64,000 nt of DNA from Actinoplanes auranticolor (GCF_018332655.1 NZ_BOQL01000021.1:328579-392578), one strand, 5' to 3'; positions 14,900 to 22,964 are shown, counted from the stretch's first letter. The notes: generated from the letters alone by a model not told the origin. Numbers and translations: made by a program.

Positions 14900-16210
14900 A
14901 TGACGACCGTCCACACTCCTGCCGCCCGGCCACCGGGCCCGCGCGGTCACCGTCTGCTCGGCAACGTCGTCGATTACGACAAGGACCGGGTGGCATTCCT
15001 GGAACGCTGCCGACGGGAATACGGCGACGTCTTCTCCTTCGATCCCCGCACCGTCGTGATTGCCGATCCGGCATTGATACACGACATTCTCAGCCGGACC
15101 AACGACGACTTCCTGGCCGAGACCGTGCCGCTGGCGGTGCGCACCGACGAGGAGGAGACCGCGGCCGGCGCGCAGCTGTGGATGACCGCGCGGCGCCGCG
15201 GCTGGCGGGGCCTGAACAGATCGGTGGCCGAGGCGCACGCCCTGCGGCTGCGCGCCATCTTCGAGCGGACCCTGCGGCAGGCCGGGCCCGGCGAGGTCGA
15301 CGTGCTCGCCGTGATGAAGGACTACGTCGGCCGGGCGATCGCCGACTTCTGCGTCAGCCGCGACGCCGAGGGTCTGCCGGCTGTCATCGCGGAGAACACC
15401 GAAGCTCTCGACCCGCTGTCCCGCAGCTCCTACATGGTGCCGCCGTGGTGGCCGTCGCGCCGGGTCCGGCGGTTCATCCGGGCGCGCGAGGCCACGGTCG
15501 AAGCGATCGCCGCGGTGGTGCGCCGGCGCCGGGCGGCCGGCCCACCCCGACCGGGCGTCGCCGAGGACCTGCTCGACGTGCTGCTCGCGGCGGACTCGCC
15601 CGCGCTCAGCGACGTGCAGATCGAACGCTTGATCCGGGGGATCATGCTGGCGGCGTACGGCGTCCCGGCGGCCGCCCTCACCTGGATCGTGCACGACCTC
15701 GCCGCCCACCCGCAGGTCCGCCGCGCGGTCGAGCGGGAGGCCACTGCCCACGACGCGGAAGTGGCGCCGTCGACGACCGCGCTGCCGTACACGGAAGCGT
15801 TCGTGAAGGAAGTCCTGCGGCTGCGCCCACCGACCTGGCTGATCGGCCGCACCGCGCGGCGGGCGACCACCCTGGGCGAATGGCAGCTCAATCCGGGCGA
15901 CCAGATCCTCTTCAGCCTGTACGCCCTGCACCGCGACGAACGATGGTGGCGCGACCCGGAGGCCCTCGACCCGCAACGGTGGCTGGAGCCGCACGGCCAG
16001 CAGCAGCGCCATACGTACCTGCCGTTCGGCGCGGGCCCCCGGGTCTGCGTCGGGACCCAGCTGGGGATGATCCAGCTGGTGCTGAGCACCTTCTGGCTGG
16101 CCCGGGAGTACGACGTGACGATCACGCCCGGCCGCGGCGGCACCCCGGACTTCGGTGGCCTGCTGATCCCGCAGGGCCTGACCGCGACGTTCCGCCCGCG
16201 GGCGCAGTGA
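14900..16210 (+). CDS. Cytochrome P450, putative RiPP cross-linking enzyme
   Basis: This 436-aa P450 has a proline-rich start (RPPGPRGHRLLGN), the K-helix ExxR in KEVLRLRPP (about residue 303) and the heme-binding loop LPFGAGPRVCVGTQ with the ligand cysteine near residue 381. The I-helix reads MLAAYGVPAAALTW instead of the usual AGxE/DTT, so the acid-alcohol pair for oxygen activation is missing. AAGGGGGT lies six bases before the ATG. It follows the 29-aa peptide gene and has no ferredoxin neighbour. I infer that it installs aromatic cross-links on that peptide. A free-standing hydroxylase is the alternative. Confidence 0.88.
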   Translation: MTTVHTPAARPPGPRGHRLLGNVVDYDKDRVAFLERCRREYGDVFSFDPRTVVIADPALIHDILSRTNDDFLAETVPLAVRTDEEETAAGAQLWMTARRRGWRGLNRSVAEAHALRLRAIFERTLRQAGPGEVDVLAVMKDYVGRAIADFCVSRDAEGLPAVIAENTEALDPLSRSSYMVPPWWPSRRVRRFIRAREATVEAIAAVVRRRRAAGPPRPGVAEDLLDVLLAADSPALSDVQIERLIRGIMLAAYGVPAAALTWIVHDLAAHPQVRRAVEREATAHDAEVAPSTTALPYTEAFVKEVLRLRPPTWLIGRTARRATTLGEWQLNPGDQILFSLYALHRDERWWRDPEALDPQRWLEPHGQQQRHTYLPFGAGPRVCVGTQLGMIQLVLSTFWLAREYDVTITPGRGGTPDFGGLLIPQGLTATFRPRAQ

Positions 16211-16214
16211 GCCT

Positions 16215-16862
16215 TCAATCAGCGAGCGGCGGCTCACTTGTCGTGGGTTTGTCAGAGGCCGGCGTCGTGGCGGCTGGCGGCGCGGTGGTCGGTGGCATGG
16301 TGGCCGTCGGAGTGGTGATCCGAGGCGTGGGCGTGGGGGTGGCGGGTTCGGGGCCGACCACGGTGTTGCCCAGCGAACCGCAGGTCGTCTTGCCGGTGCC
16401 GCGGCTGGTCCACCGGCACGTGTCGTAGACCCGCCCCGACGAGCTGCGCAACGTCGCCGTGTCCCCGGTGTTGTTCCAGATGTGCCAGCCCCGCTGCTGG
16501 TACAGCCGGGCGCTGTCCCGGGTGCCGTCCGGCTTGCGGCCGTTGGTCCCCTTGCCGGTGTGGACGTAGACCGTCTTCTTGGCCCCGATCACGTGGGCCG
16601 GGAAGGTGAACGTGTACCCGGCGGCGTCCTTGATGGTGAAACGGTCCAGCCGCGCGGAGAACGTCGAGTTGTTGTAGATCCGGACGAACTCGCCGTTGAC
16701 GCTGCTGTTCGCGTTCGTGTCCGGGTTGCTGGGGGAGTCGAACTGGATGAGGTGGAACTGCAGGTTCGGCGTGGCGGCGTCGGCCGGCAGGGCGACGGCC
16801 ACGGTCCCGAGGACGGCGGCGCCGGCTGCGGCGGCCACGGTGATGCGGAGACGGCGGTTCAT
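16215..16862 (-). CDS. Secreted lamin-tail-domain protein
   Basis: This 215-aa protein has a signal peptide (MNRRLRITVAAAAGAAVLGTV, cleaved near AADAATP). A lamin tail-like beta domain follows, with GEFVRIYNNSTFSARLDRFTIKDAAGYTFTFP, TVYVHTGKG and WHIWNNTGDTATLRSSSGRVYDTC. Two cysteines (CRW...TTCG) may form a disulfide. The C-terminal 45 residues are a Thr/Pro-rich, low-complexity tail. Bacterial LTD domains are common on exported nucleases and wall proteins, and this one has no catalytic partner. The stop converges on the P450 stop four bases away. Confidence 0.83.
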   Translation of the reverse strand: MNRRLRITVAAAAGAAVLGTVAVALPADAATPNLQFHLIQFDSPSNPDTNANSSVNGEFVRIYNNSTFSARLDRFTIKDAAGYTFTFPAHVIGAKKTVYVHTGKGTNGRKPDGTRDSARLYQQRGWHIWNNTGDTATLRSSSGRVYDTCRWTSRGTGKTTCGSLGNTVVGPEPATPTPTPRITTPTATMPPTTAPPAATTPASDKPTTSEPPLAD

Positions 16863-16955
16863 GGCAGCCACGCTAAATGCGACACCCATGGACACTCGTC
16901 ATGCGAAAGGCCACAGCCGGACGGCCGTGCGGCGCCACGGTCGTCCTTTCGGCCG

Positions 16956-17927
16956 CTAGATGGTGACGACGAGCTTGCCCGGGTAGCGACCCGTCGCCAG
17001 GTCGCGGATCGCCTGGGCCGCGTCGGCCAGCGCGTAGCTGCGCCCCACCATCGGTGTGACCTGGCCCGACTCGATGAGTGCGGTCAGCTCGGCGAGCTGG
17101 TCGGCGCGCACCCGGGCGGTCACGCCGCGCAGGTGCTGGCCCATGAACGGCGAGATCAGCGGCGCCGCCATCTGGCGCTGGAAGCCGCCCATGATCCGGC
17201 CCCGGGCGTGCCCGCCACCGACGAGCGCGATGGTGGCGCGGGGCGTTGCCGCCCGCCGGAGCAGGGACAGCGGCCGGCTTCCCGCGGTGTCGATGATGAC
17301 GTCGTACGCGGGGCCGTCCCGGTCGACCTCCTGCCGGGTGTAGTCGATGACGTCGTCGGCGCCCAGCGACCGGACCGTGTCGGCCTTGGCGGTGCTGCAG
17401 ACTCCGGTCACGCTCGCGCCGTACGCCTTGGCCAGCTGGACCGCGAACGAGCCGACGCCGCCGCCCGCGCCGGTGATCAGCACCCGCCGGCCGGCCCGCA
17501 CGCCGCCGTCGCGGATGCTCTGCAACGCCGTGACGCCGGAGACCGGGGTGGCCGCCGCCTGCTCGAAGGTGATCGTGGCCGGCTTGGCGGCGAGCCGGTC
17601 CTCCTTCGCGGTCGCCTGCTCGGCGAACGAGCCGGTCTCACAGGTGCCGTAGACCTCGTCGCCCGGGCGGAAGCGGGTGACGCGGGCACCCACCGCGGTG
17701 ACCACGCCGGCGACGTCCAGGCCGCGCACCGCCACCCGGGGCCGGCGCAGACCGAACGCCAGGCGCGCCGCGTACGGGCGGCCGGTCATGTAGATCCACA
17801 CGCCCGGGTCCACAGCGGCCGCTCGGACCGCGATGAGCACTTCCCGCTCGCCGGGCGACGGGGGATCGACGTCGCGGAGCTCGAGCACGTCGGCTGAGCC
17901 GTACCGGTCCTGGGCGATGGCTTTCAT
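16956..17927 (-). CDS. Zinc-free MDR-family NAD(P)H quinone oxidoreductase-like enzyme
   Basis: This 323-aa medium-chain reductase starts MKAIAQDRYGSADVLELRDVD. It has a GroES-like N-terminal domain and the nucleotide loop LITGAGGGVGSFAVQLAKAYGA, followed by YDVIIDTAGSRPL. The structural and catalytic zinc ligands of alcohol dehydrogenases are absent, as in quinone reductases. Its ATG overlaps the stop of the XRE regulator by four bases, making it the last gene of a three-gene operon. The substrate is unknown, and detoxification of quinones or enals is typical of the family. Confidence 0.87.
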   Translation of the reverse strand: MKAIAQDRYGSADVLELRDVDPPSPGEREVLIAVRAAAVDPGVWIYMTGRPYAARLAFGLRRPRVAVRGLDVAGVVTAVGARVTRFRPGDEVYGTCETGSFAEQATAKEDRLAAKPATITFEQAAATPVSGVTALQSIRDGGVRAGRRVLITGAGGGVGSFAVQLAKAYGASVTGVCSTAKADTVRSLGADDVIDYTRQEVDRDGPAYDVIIDTAGSRPLSLLRRAATPRATIALVGGGHARGRIMGGFQRQMAAPLISPFMGQHLRGVTARVRADQLAELTALIESGQVTPMVGRSYALADAAQAIRDLATGRYPGKLVVTI

Positions 17928-18157
17928 TGCTGCTCCTCGGGTTCGTCGGGGTACTGGAACACGTCGTCGAGCGGCGCCCGGAACACCCGGGCGATGCGGA
18001 AGGCCATCTCCAGCGACGGCGAGTAGCGCCCCTGCTCGATGGCGATCAGGGTCTGCCGGGTGACGCCGATCCGGTCGGCCAGCTCGGCCTGGGTCATCTC
18101 GCCGTGCGCGAACCGCAGCGCGCGGATGCTGTTGGTGACCTGCGTCGGCTTCACCAT
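17924..18157 (-). CDS. XRE-family transcriptional regulator
   Basis: This compact 77-aa protein is almost only a Cro/CI helix-turn-helix: NSIRALRFAHGEMTQAELADRIGVTRQTLIAIEQGRYSPSLEMAFRIARVF, with an acidic end DDVFQYPDEPEEQQ. It overlaps the preceding membrane-protein gene by seven bases and the oxidoreductase by four. Small XRE proteins paired with a membrane protein are common in actinobacteria. The tandem 26-bp sites upstream of the operon are its likely targets, so it probably regulates itself. Confidence 0.88.
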   Translation of the reverse strand: MVKPTQVTNSIRALRFAHGEMTQAELADRIGVTRQTLIAIEQGRYSPSLEMAFRIARVFRAPLDDVFQYPDEPEEQQ

Positions 18158-18579
18158 TGCGGCAGGCTCCGGCGGTACACGACCACCTTGGTGATGCCGC
18201 TGAGGACCGCCGACAGCACGAAGCACAGGTAGATGACGTTGGCGGTCCAGAAGGGGTCCCACCGCGCCATCGCCATTCCCATCGCGGCGACCGCGCCGAT
18301 GACGACGAACGACTGGCCGACGTGCTCACCGAGCCGCCCGATCTCGCGGTCGCGGTCGTCGGTGAGGCGCGACGCCCGCGGATTGCCCACGGCCATCGCG
18401 ATCTCGGCCACGATCGACGCGACGATCGCGGCGCCGACCGTCCACAACAGAGCGCCCGCGTACGGCACCGAGGTCAGGGACCGTCCGTCGGTGCGGCTCG
18501 CGATGACGGCCACGTACGCGGTGTAGCTCAGGACGGCGACGACCAGCCTGATCCACGCTCGTTTCTCCTCGTGTGTCAC
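18151..18579 (-). CDS. Four-helix membrane protein of an XRE-linked family
   Basis: This 142-aa protein starts at GTG 18579, with AAGGGG nine bases upstream. Hydrophobic helices are at about residues 8-26 (WIRLVVAVLSYTAYVAVIAS), 38-62 (VPYAGALLWTVGAAIVASIVAEIAM), 82-102 and 108-132. A charged loop DDRDREIGRLGEHVGQS lies in the middle. Membrane proteins of this shape (DUF2178-like) frequently precede a tiny XRE regulator, as here. The function is unknown. Sensing or ligand transport for the regulator is a guess. Confidence 0.75.
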   Translation of the reverse strand: MTHEEKRAWIRLVVAVLSYTAYVAVIASRTDGRSLTSVPYAGALLWTVGAAIVASIVAEIAMAVGNPRASRLTDDRDREIGRLGEHVGQSFVVIGAVAAMGMAMARWDPFWTANVIYLCFVLSAVLSGITKVVVYRRSLPQW

Positions 18580-18591
18580 GGCGGGCCCCTT

Positions 18592-18663
18592 CGATGTACA
18601 AAATTTTTGACATTTCGAAGGTAGCAAATTCTTGACACGATGTCTAAAAAACTTTACATCGCG
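18592..18663. promoter_or_regulatory. Tandem operator pair upstream of the membrane-protein/XRE operon
   Basis: Two 26-bp sites, 18592-18617 and 18638-18663, start 46 bases apart and agree at 18 of 26 positions. Both read CGATGT, two variable bases, AAAA, three variable bases, TT, one variable base, ACAT. The second has perfect 6-bp inverted ends CGATGT/ACATCG. This AT-rich stretch also holds TTGACA-like sequences. Likely sites for the XRE protein. Confidence 0.6.
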
Positions 18664-18779
18664 TGCATCCGGCCGCTCCGGGTGGCTGGTCACCGTGGCC
18701 GAGGTCTGCCGGAGGGGTCGACTTCGCCGGTCATCCGGCGGCCGGGGCGGCCCTGCTCTCGCTGCTACCCCTGCTGGAG

Positions 18780-18970
18780 GCGGGCGGCTAAGGCCGCGCC
18801 GCGCAAGAAGCCGGACGTGCTGGTCGCCGACATGGCCTACGCCCACGACCCGACCCGCCGCGAGCTCCGTCGCCGCGGCATCGCCACACCATCCCGGAAC
18901 GCACTGACCAGGTCGCCCGCCGGGCTGCCAAGGAGCGCCGCGGCGGCCGCCCGCCCCGACTTCGACACTG
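18780..18970 (+). pseudogene. IS5-type transposase remnant
   Basis: One frame reads KPDVLVADMAYAHDPTRRELRRRGIA, matching the DDE region of IS5/IS1647-like transposases, where the second catalytic Asp lies in ADxAY. The homology then continues in another frame as TIPERTDQVARRAAKERRGGRPP, the basic segment preceding the catalytic Glu. The frame change and the absence of the first Asp, the Glu block and terminal repeats show a decayed fragment. The boundaries are approximate. Confidence 0.72.
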
Positions 18971-19257
18971 CTGCTCATCGCCGCTCTGATGCGGCTCCGA
19001 CGATCGGGCCGGACACAGCCTGGAAGGGCAGCACCGGAACAACGAACGGCAACGTTGCGGGCGTGGCCACCGGGAGTGCCGCCGGCTGTGTCGCGGGCTG
19101 CCTACGCCGGCGCGGCCGGCTCGGTGACGGCGTCCCGGCCGGCCTGCGAGGGGCCGCTTCGCCGGCCGAGCCCGATGACGATCGCCACGGCCTCTGCGCG
19201 GTGGTGACGTCCTTCCCATCGGTACGGGCGACCTGGGGCAGCCACCGGAACGAGCGG
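18971..19257. other. Stretch without a supported gene
   Basis: No frame here has family similarity, a good start site or coding-like structure. It may contain further degraded sequence from the IS5 element upstream. Confidence 0.5.
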
Positions 19258-19294
19258 CGGTCACGAAGGATTCCGGGGGAGTCCTTCGTGACCG
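19258..19294 (-). terminator. Strong hairpin downstream of DUF4360 gene
   Basis: Perfect 13-bp arms (CGGTCACGAAGGA at 19258-19270 and its complement at 19282-19294) enclose an 11-base loop. It starts about 30 bases after the stop of the minus-strand DUF4360 gene. There is no U-tract, as is common in GC-rich actinobacteria. It could instead be a relic of the IS end. Confidence 0.65.
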
Positions 19295-19324
19295 TCAGTC
19301 GTGCCGCGGCGCGAGGCTACGGTG

Positions 19325-19966
19325 TCAGCACCGGATCCAGCTGAAGTTGAACAGGGTGTCGACGTCGCCCTCGCTCGAGCGCATCGACATGCTGCTGCGG
19401 GCGTTCGACGGGCCGGCGTCCACCCGCAGCTCGGTGTTGACGTTGAGGACCTTCTGCTCCGAGCACGGGGTGTAGATCAGGGCGGGGGCGACGTCCCGGG
19501 TCGCCCAGTAGCCGTGGAGCGGGCCGGAGAACGTCTCGTCGTTGCTGTTGTTCGCCGACGATCCCTGCCAGTAGTAGTTGGTGCGCTGTAGGGCTGTCGC
19601 GCCGGCGTGGAGCCGGGCCCGGCCCCGGTAGTCCGCCTCGGCGACGGCGAAGGTCCAGCCCGCCGGCACGGTCACCAGCACGCCGACCTGGCAGTTCTTG
19701 CGTCGGTCGGTCGGGTCGGCGCTCCCGCCGGCCTCGGCCACGAAGTCGTGGTACCTGATCCGGAAGCCCGTCTTGTCGGAGTCGGCGATCACCGTGGCCG
19801 ACCCGGGTGCGCATCCCGAGCCGTTGGCGGCTATCACCTCGACGGTGACGTTGCCGTCCGGGACGGCGGCGGCTTCGGCGTGCGCCGGCGTGGACAGCGA
19901 CAGCGTAAGAACTGTGCCGAGTACGGCGAGAACCGTATGTCTTACGCCGACGAAGCTCTTGATCAT
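19325..19966 (-). CDS. Secreted DUF4360 protein, copy 1
   Basis: This 213-aa exported protein starts at ATG 19966 after GAGAGGAATACC. The signal peptide is KSFVGVRHTVLAVLGTVLTLSLSTPAHAEA with an AHA cleavage site. The DUF4360 body has VIAANGSGCAPGSATV, RIRYHDFVAEAGGS, RRKNCQVGVLVTVPAGWTFAVAEADYRG and a C-terminal FNFSWIRC. Paired cysteines suggest disulfides. The family is known from fungi and actinobacteria as secreted beta-sandwich proteins without known function. It diverges from a paralogue at 20387 across 420 bases. Confidence 0.88.
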   Translation of the reverse strand: MIKSFVGVRHTVLAVLGTVLTLSLSTPAHAEAAAVPDGNVTVEVIAANGSGCAPGSATVIADSDKTGFRIRYHDFVAEAGGSADPTDRRKNCQVGVLVTVPAGWTFAVAEADYRGRARLHAGATALQRTNYYWQGSSANNSNDETFSGPLHGYWATRDVAPALIYTPCSEQKVLNVNTELRVDAGPSNARSSMSMRSSEGDVDTLFNFSWIRC

Positions 19967-20386
19967 GGTATTCCTCTCGTTTCGGCCGGTGCATTCTGGA
20001 AGGCTTCCAATATTAAACCCTGATACTGCTTCACGCGGCGGACGGCGTTCGGTAGGGAATGTTAGCCAGCCGCCATGACCACCACAAGAATTGGTGTTCA
20101 TCTATCTGAGTTGATGATCCAGATTGCCTGCTCGGGCGCGTTATGCATGCTGCATGCGGCCGATTAGACGGATAAATCCAACAATCCGGCCGAGGTGTTC
20201 GCCCGAATAATCCGTGAAGATGGGGTGTGCGGCTTTGGGCGGCCGGCCGCAAAGAGGCAACCGCCTGTATGGCGCCTCCCAATTACCGCACAATGGGACC
20301 TCAGAATGTTTCATTGACGTCAGTCTATGACCGCCCATAACATCTGTCCCGCGTGTGCATTGTCGTCGTTACCCGAAGGGAGTTCC
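19967..20386. other. 420-bp divergent intergenic region between DUF4360 paralogues
   Basis: This region is AT-richer than its surroundings and must hold both promoters. A palindromic GCATGC-T-GCATGC is at 20145-20157. I see no coding frame with support and no clear sigma-70 promoter pair. The length leaves room for several regulator sites. Confidence 0.5.
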
Positions 20387-21031
20387 ATGCGTAAATTGCT
20401 GGTGCGTGGGGGAGCAGTGCTGGCGTTGCTCGCCGCCTCGTTGACCGCGGCCTCGCCCGCCTCGGCCGGAAGCCCGCTGGAGGACCCGCCGTCCGACCAC
20501 ATCGTCATCGACCTGGTCGCCATGGCCGGGTCCGGTTGCCGGCCCGGTACGGCGGACGTCGCCATCTCACCGGACAACACCGCCTTCACCGCCATCTACA
20601 GCGACTACCTGGCCCAGGCCGGTCCGGGCATCGCCACCACCGAAGGCCGCAAGAACTGCCAGCTCAACGTGCTGGTCCACGTACCCCAGGGCTTCACCTT
20701 CGCGATCACCAAGGTGGACTACCGCGGGTACGGCCTGCTCCAGCGCGGTGCCACCGCCTCGCAACGGGCGAACTACTACTTCCAGGGCATGAGCCAGAGC
20801 ACCTTCACCACGCACCCGGTCACCGCACCCCTGGACGACAACTGGTTCGCCAGTGACGAGGTTCCGGTCGCCGCGGTCGTCTGGCACCCGTGCGGGGAAC
20901 TGCGCAATCTCAACATCAACACCGAGCTGCGGGTCGCCAAGGGCACCTCGACGGACGCCAGCTTCCTGACCATGGACTCCGTCGACGGCAGCATCTCCAC
21001 CACGTACCACTTCGCCTGGAGGCAGTGCTAG
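20387..21031 (+). CDS. Secreted DUF4360 protein, copy 2
   Basis: This 214-aa exported protein has the signal peptide RKLLVRGGAVLALLAASLTAASPASAG and an AAGGGAG ribosome binding site before the ATG. The mature part repeats the copy 1 pattern: VAMAGSGCRPGTADV, AIYSDYLAQAGPG, RKNCQLNVLVHVPQGFTFAITKVDYRGYG, NINTELRVAKGTS and YHFAWRQC at the end. The four cysteines line up with copy 1. The two genes probably arose by duplication and inversion. Function unknown. Confidence 0.88.
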   Translation: MRKLLVRGGAVLALLAASLTAASPASAGSPLEDPPSDHIVIDLVAMAGSGCRPGTADVAISPDNTAFTAIYSDYLAQAGPGIATTEGRKNCQLNVLVHVPQGFTFAITKVDYRGYGLLQRGATASQRANYYFQGMSQSTFTTHPVTAPLDDNWFASDEVPVAAVVWHPCGELRNLNINTELRVAKGTSTDASFLTMDSVDGSISTTYHFAWRQC

Positions 21032-21054
21032 ACGATCGCCTCCTCAGCGCGCGT

Positions 21055-21086
21055 CGAGGGTCGCCGGACCGGTCCGGCGACCCTCG
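21055..21086. terminator. Perfect 32-bp palindrome, bidirectional terminator
   Basis: Sixteen-base arms (CGAGGGTCGCCGGACC at 21055-21070 and its complement at 21071-21086) meet without a spacer. It lies between the converging DUF4360 and response regulator genes. The very stable stem without U-tract is typical of actinobacterial terminators. Confidence 0.88.
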
Positions 21087-21102
21087 GCCGTGTCCCGGCT
21101 CG

Positions 21103-21783
21103 TCACGCCCCGCCCGGGCGGATCAGGCCGCTCTCGTACGCGAAGACGACCAGCTGAGCCCGGTCGTGCGCGCCCAGCTTTCCCATCGTGCGGTTGATGT
21201 GGGTCTTCACCGTGTGCGGGCTCAGCGTCAGGTGCGCGGCGATGTCGCTGTTGGACAGCCCTGATCCCACCAGGCCCAGCACCTCCCGCTCCCGTTCGGT
21301 CAGCGCGGCGAGCCGGTGCGCGGAGATCTCCTGGCCGCGTTCCGGACGGGCCAGATAGCGGGCGATGAGGCTGCGGGTCGCCGCCGGGGTGAGCAGGGCG
21401 TCGCCGCGGTGAACGACCCGGATGGCGTGCAGCAGTTCCTCCGGCTCCGCACTCTTGCCGAGGAACCCGCTGGCTCCGCTGCGCAACGCCGCGAAGACGT
21501 ACTCGTCGATCTCGAACGTGGTCAGGATCAGCACCCGCACCCCGGCGAGGTCCTCGTCGGCGGTGATCAGCCGGGTCGCGGCCAGCCCGTCCAGCTCCGG
21601 CATCCGGATGTCCATCAGCACCACGTCGGCGCGTGCCTCGCGGGCCAGGGTGACGGCCTCGGCGCCGGTGCGGGCCGTGCCGGCGACACACATGCCCGCA
21701 GTGGCGGCGATCAACGTCGCGAAGCTCGCCAGCAGCAGCGGCTGGTCGTCGGCGAGCAGCACCCGGATCGGTTCGTCGGTCAC
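21103..21783 (-). CDS. NarL/LuxR-family response regulator
   Basis: This 226-aa protein has a receiver domain (RVLLADDQPLLLASF, phosphoacceptor Asp in DVVLMDIRMPELDG, switch Thr in VLILTTFE, Lys in GFLGKSAEPEEL). A LuxR-type HTH follows: LTEREREVLGLVGSGLSNSDIAAHLTLSPHTVKTHINRTMGKLGAHDRAQLVVFAYESGL. Phosphorylation by the overlapping kinase would let it bind promoters, plausibly that of the ABC exporter at 23127. The GTG start at 21783 overlaps the kinase stop by four bases (GTGA). Confidence 0.93.
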   Translation of the reverse strand: MTDEPIRVLLADDQPLLLASFATLIAATAGMCVAGTARTGAEAVTLAREARADVVLMDIRMPELDGLAATRLITADEDLAGVRVLILTTFEIDEYVFAALRSGASGFLGKSAEPEELLHAIRVVHRGDALLTPAATRSLIARYLARPERGQEISAHRLAALTEREREVLGLVGSGLSNSDIAAHLTLSPHTVKTHINRTMGKLGAHDRAQLVVFAYESGLIRPGGA

Positions 21784-22964
21784 GCCGGGCGCCCCGCCGG
21801 CAGGACCGCGGTGACCCGGAAGCCGCCGCCGGTGGCCCAGGGGCCGGCCAGCAGGGTGCCGCCCAGCGCCGCCACACGTTCCCGCATCCCGACGATGCCG
21901 TGCGCGTCCGCCGCCGCCCCGGTCACCGCCGGTCCGGTCACCGCCGGGCCGTCGTTGTCGACGATCACCGTCAGCATCTCCCGCTCGCGACGCACGCTGA
22001 GCCGGACCTTCACCGGGCCGGCGTGCTTGCAGACGTTGGTCAGCGATTCCTGGACGACCCGGTAGGCCGTCACGTCCGCGGCCCAGGACAGGTGGGTCGT
22101 GTCGCCGTGCCGGTCGCAGGCGATCCGCAGACCCGAGCGGGTGAATGAGTTCAGCAGGTCGTCGAGCGCGGCCAGGCCGACCGTGGGTTCCACGGGCGCG
22201 TTCTCGTCCCCGGGACGGCGCAGCAGCCCGACGGTGTCGCGCAGCTCCTCCAGGGCGGCCCGGCTGCCCTGCCGGATCCGGTCGAACGTCTCGCGTACCG
22301 GGGCGGGCTGGCCGGTCAGCACGTGCCGGGCGACGCCCGCCTGCACGTTGATCAGCGCGAGGTGGTGACCGACGCTGTCGTGCAGGTCCCGGGCTATGCG
22401 CAGGCGTTCCTCGGTGAGCCGGCGCCGGGTCTCGGCCTCCCGGTCGCGCTCGGCGTCCTCGGCCCGCAGCAGCACCTCGGCCAGATAGGCGCGCCGGTTG
22501 CGCGACGCCTCGCCGGCGGCCACGGCCAGGCCGCCGAGGGCGGCCAGGGCGACGTTCTCCGGTCCGAGCCAGCGGGCCGGCGCCCCGATCGTGTGGAACG
22601 CCCCGAGCGCCAGCACCAGCAGCCCGCCGACCAGCAGCGACCGCCGGCGGTCGCTGCTCTCGGCCACGGTGTAGAGCGCGACCAGGGGCGCGGCGAGGAC
22701 CAGGATGTCGCCGGTCCCCGGCTGGTGGGCCAGGAACAGCTCGGCGGCCACCGTGCTGACCAGCAGGACCGGGTACGGCCAGCGCCGCCGCACCGCCAGG
22801 ACCAGACACGCCACCGTCGCCGGCAGCACGGAACCGGGCCCGTCGAGATGACCCGGTCCCGCGGTGGTCAGCAGGGTCGCCACCCACACCAGGGCCGCGA
22901 TCGCCCCGTCGGCGACGTGCGGGCGGTCGTGGGCCACCCGCCGCAGGTGGGCGATGACGTGCAT
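21780..22964 (-). CDS. HisKA_3-type sensor histidine kinase
   Basis: This 394-aa membrane kinase has five or six hydrophobic helices in residues 20-150. A coiled linker (LLRAEDAERDREAETRRRLTEERLRI) leads to the HisKA_3 H-box ARDLHDSVGHHLALINVQAG with the phosphorylated His. The ATPase has VVQESLTNVCKHAG and HGIVGMRERVAALGG. Such kinases typically sense envelope stress or antibiotics and act with a LuxR-type regulator, here the next gene. It diverges from the ABC exporter, the likely target. Confidence 0.92.
   Translation of the reverse strand: MHVIAHLRRVAHDRPHVADGAIAALVWVATLLTTAGPGHLDGPGSVLPATVACLVLAVRRRWPYPVLLVSTVAAELFLAHQPGTGDILVLAAPLVALYTVAESSDRRRSLLVGGLLVLALGAFHTIGAPARWLGPENVALAALGGLAVAAGEASRNRRAYLAEVLLRAEDAERDREAETRRRLTEERLRIARDLHDSVGHHLALINVQAGVARHVLTGQPAPVRETFDRIRQGSRAALEELRDTVGLLRRPGDENAPVEPTVGLAALDDLLNSFTRSGLRIACDRHGDTTHLSWAADVTAYRVVQESLTNVCKHAGPVKVRLSVRREREMLTVIVDNDGPAVTGPAVTGAAADAHGIVGMRERVAALGGTLLAGPWATGGGFRVTAVLPAGRPA

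Noticed and set aside
18640..19344. A single 234-aa protein over the IS5 fossil
   Set aside because: The frame joins unrelated low-complexity stretches; only a short part resembles a transposase and the homology switches frame.
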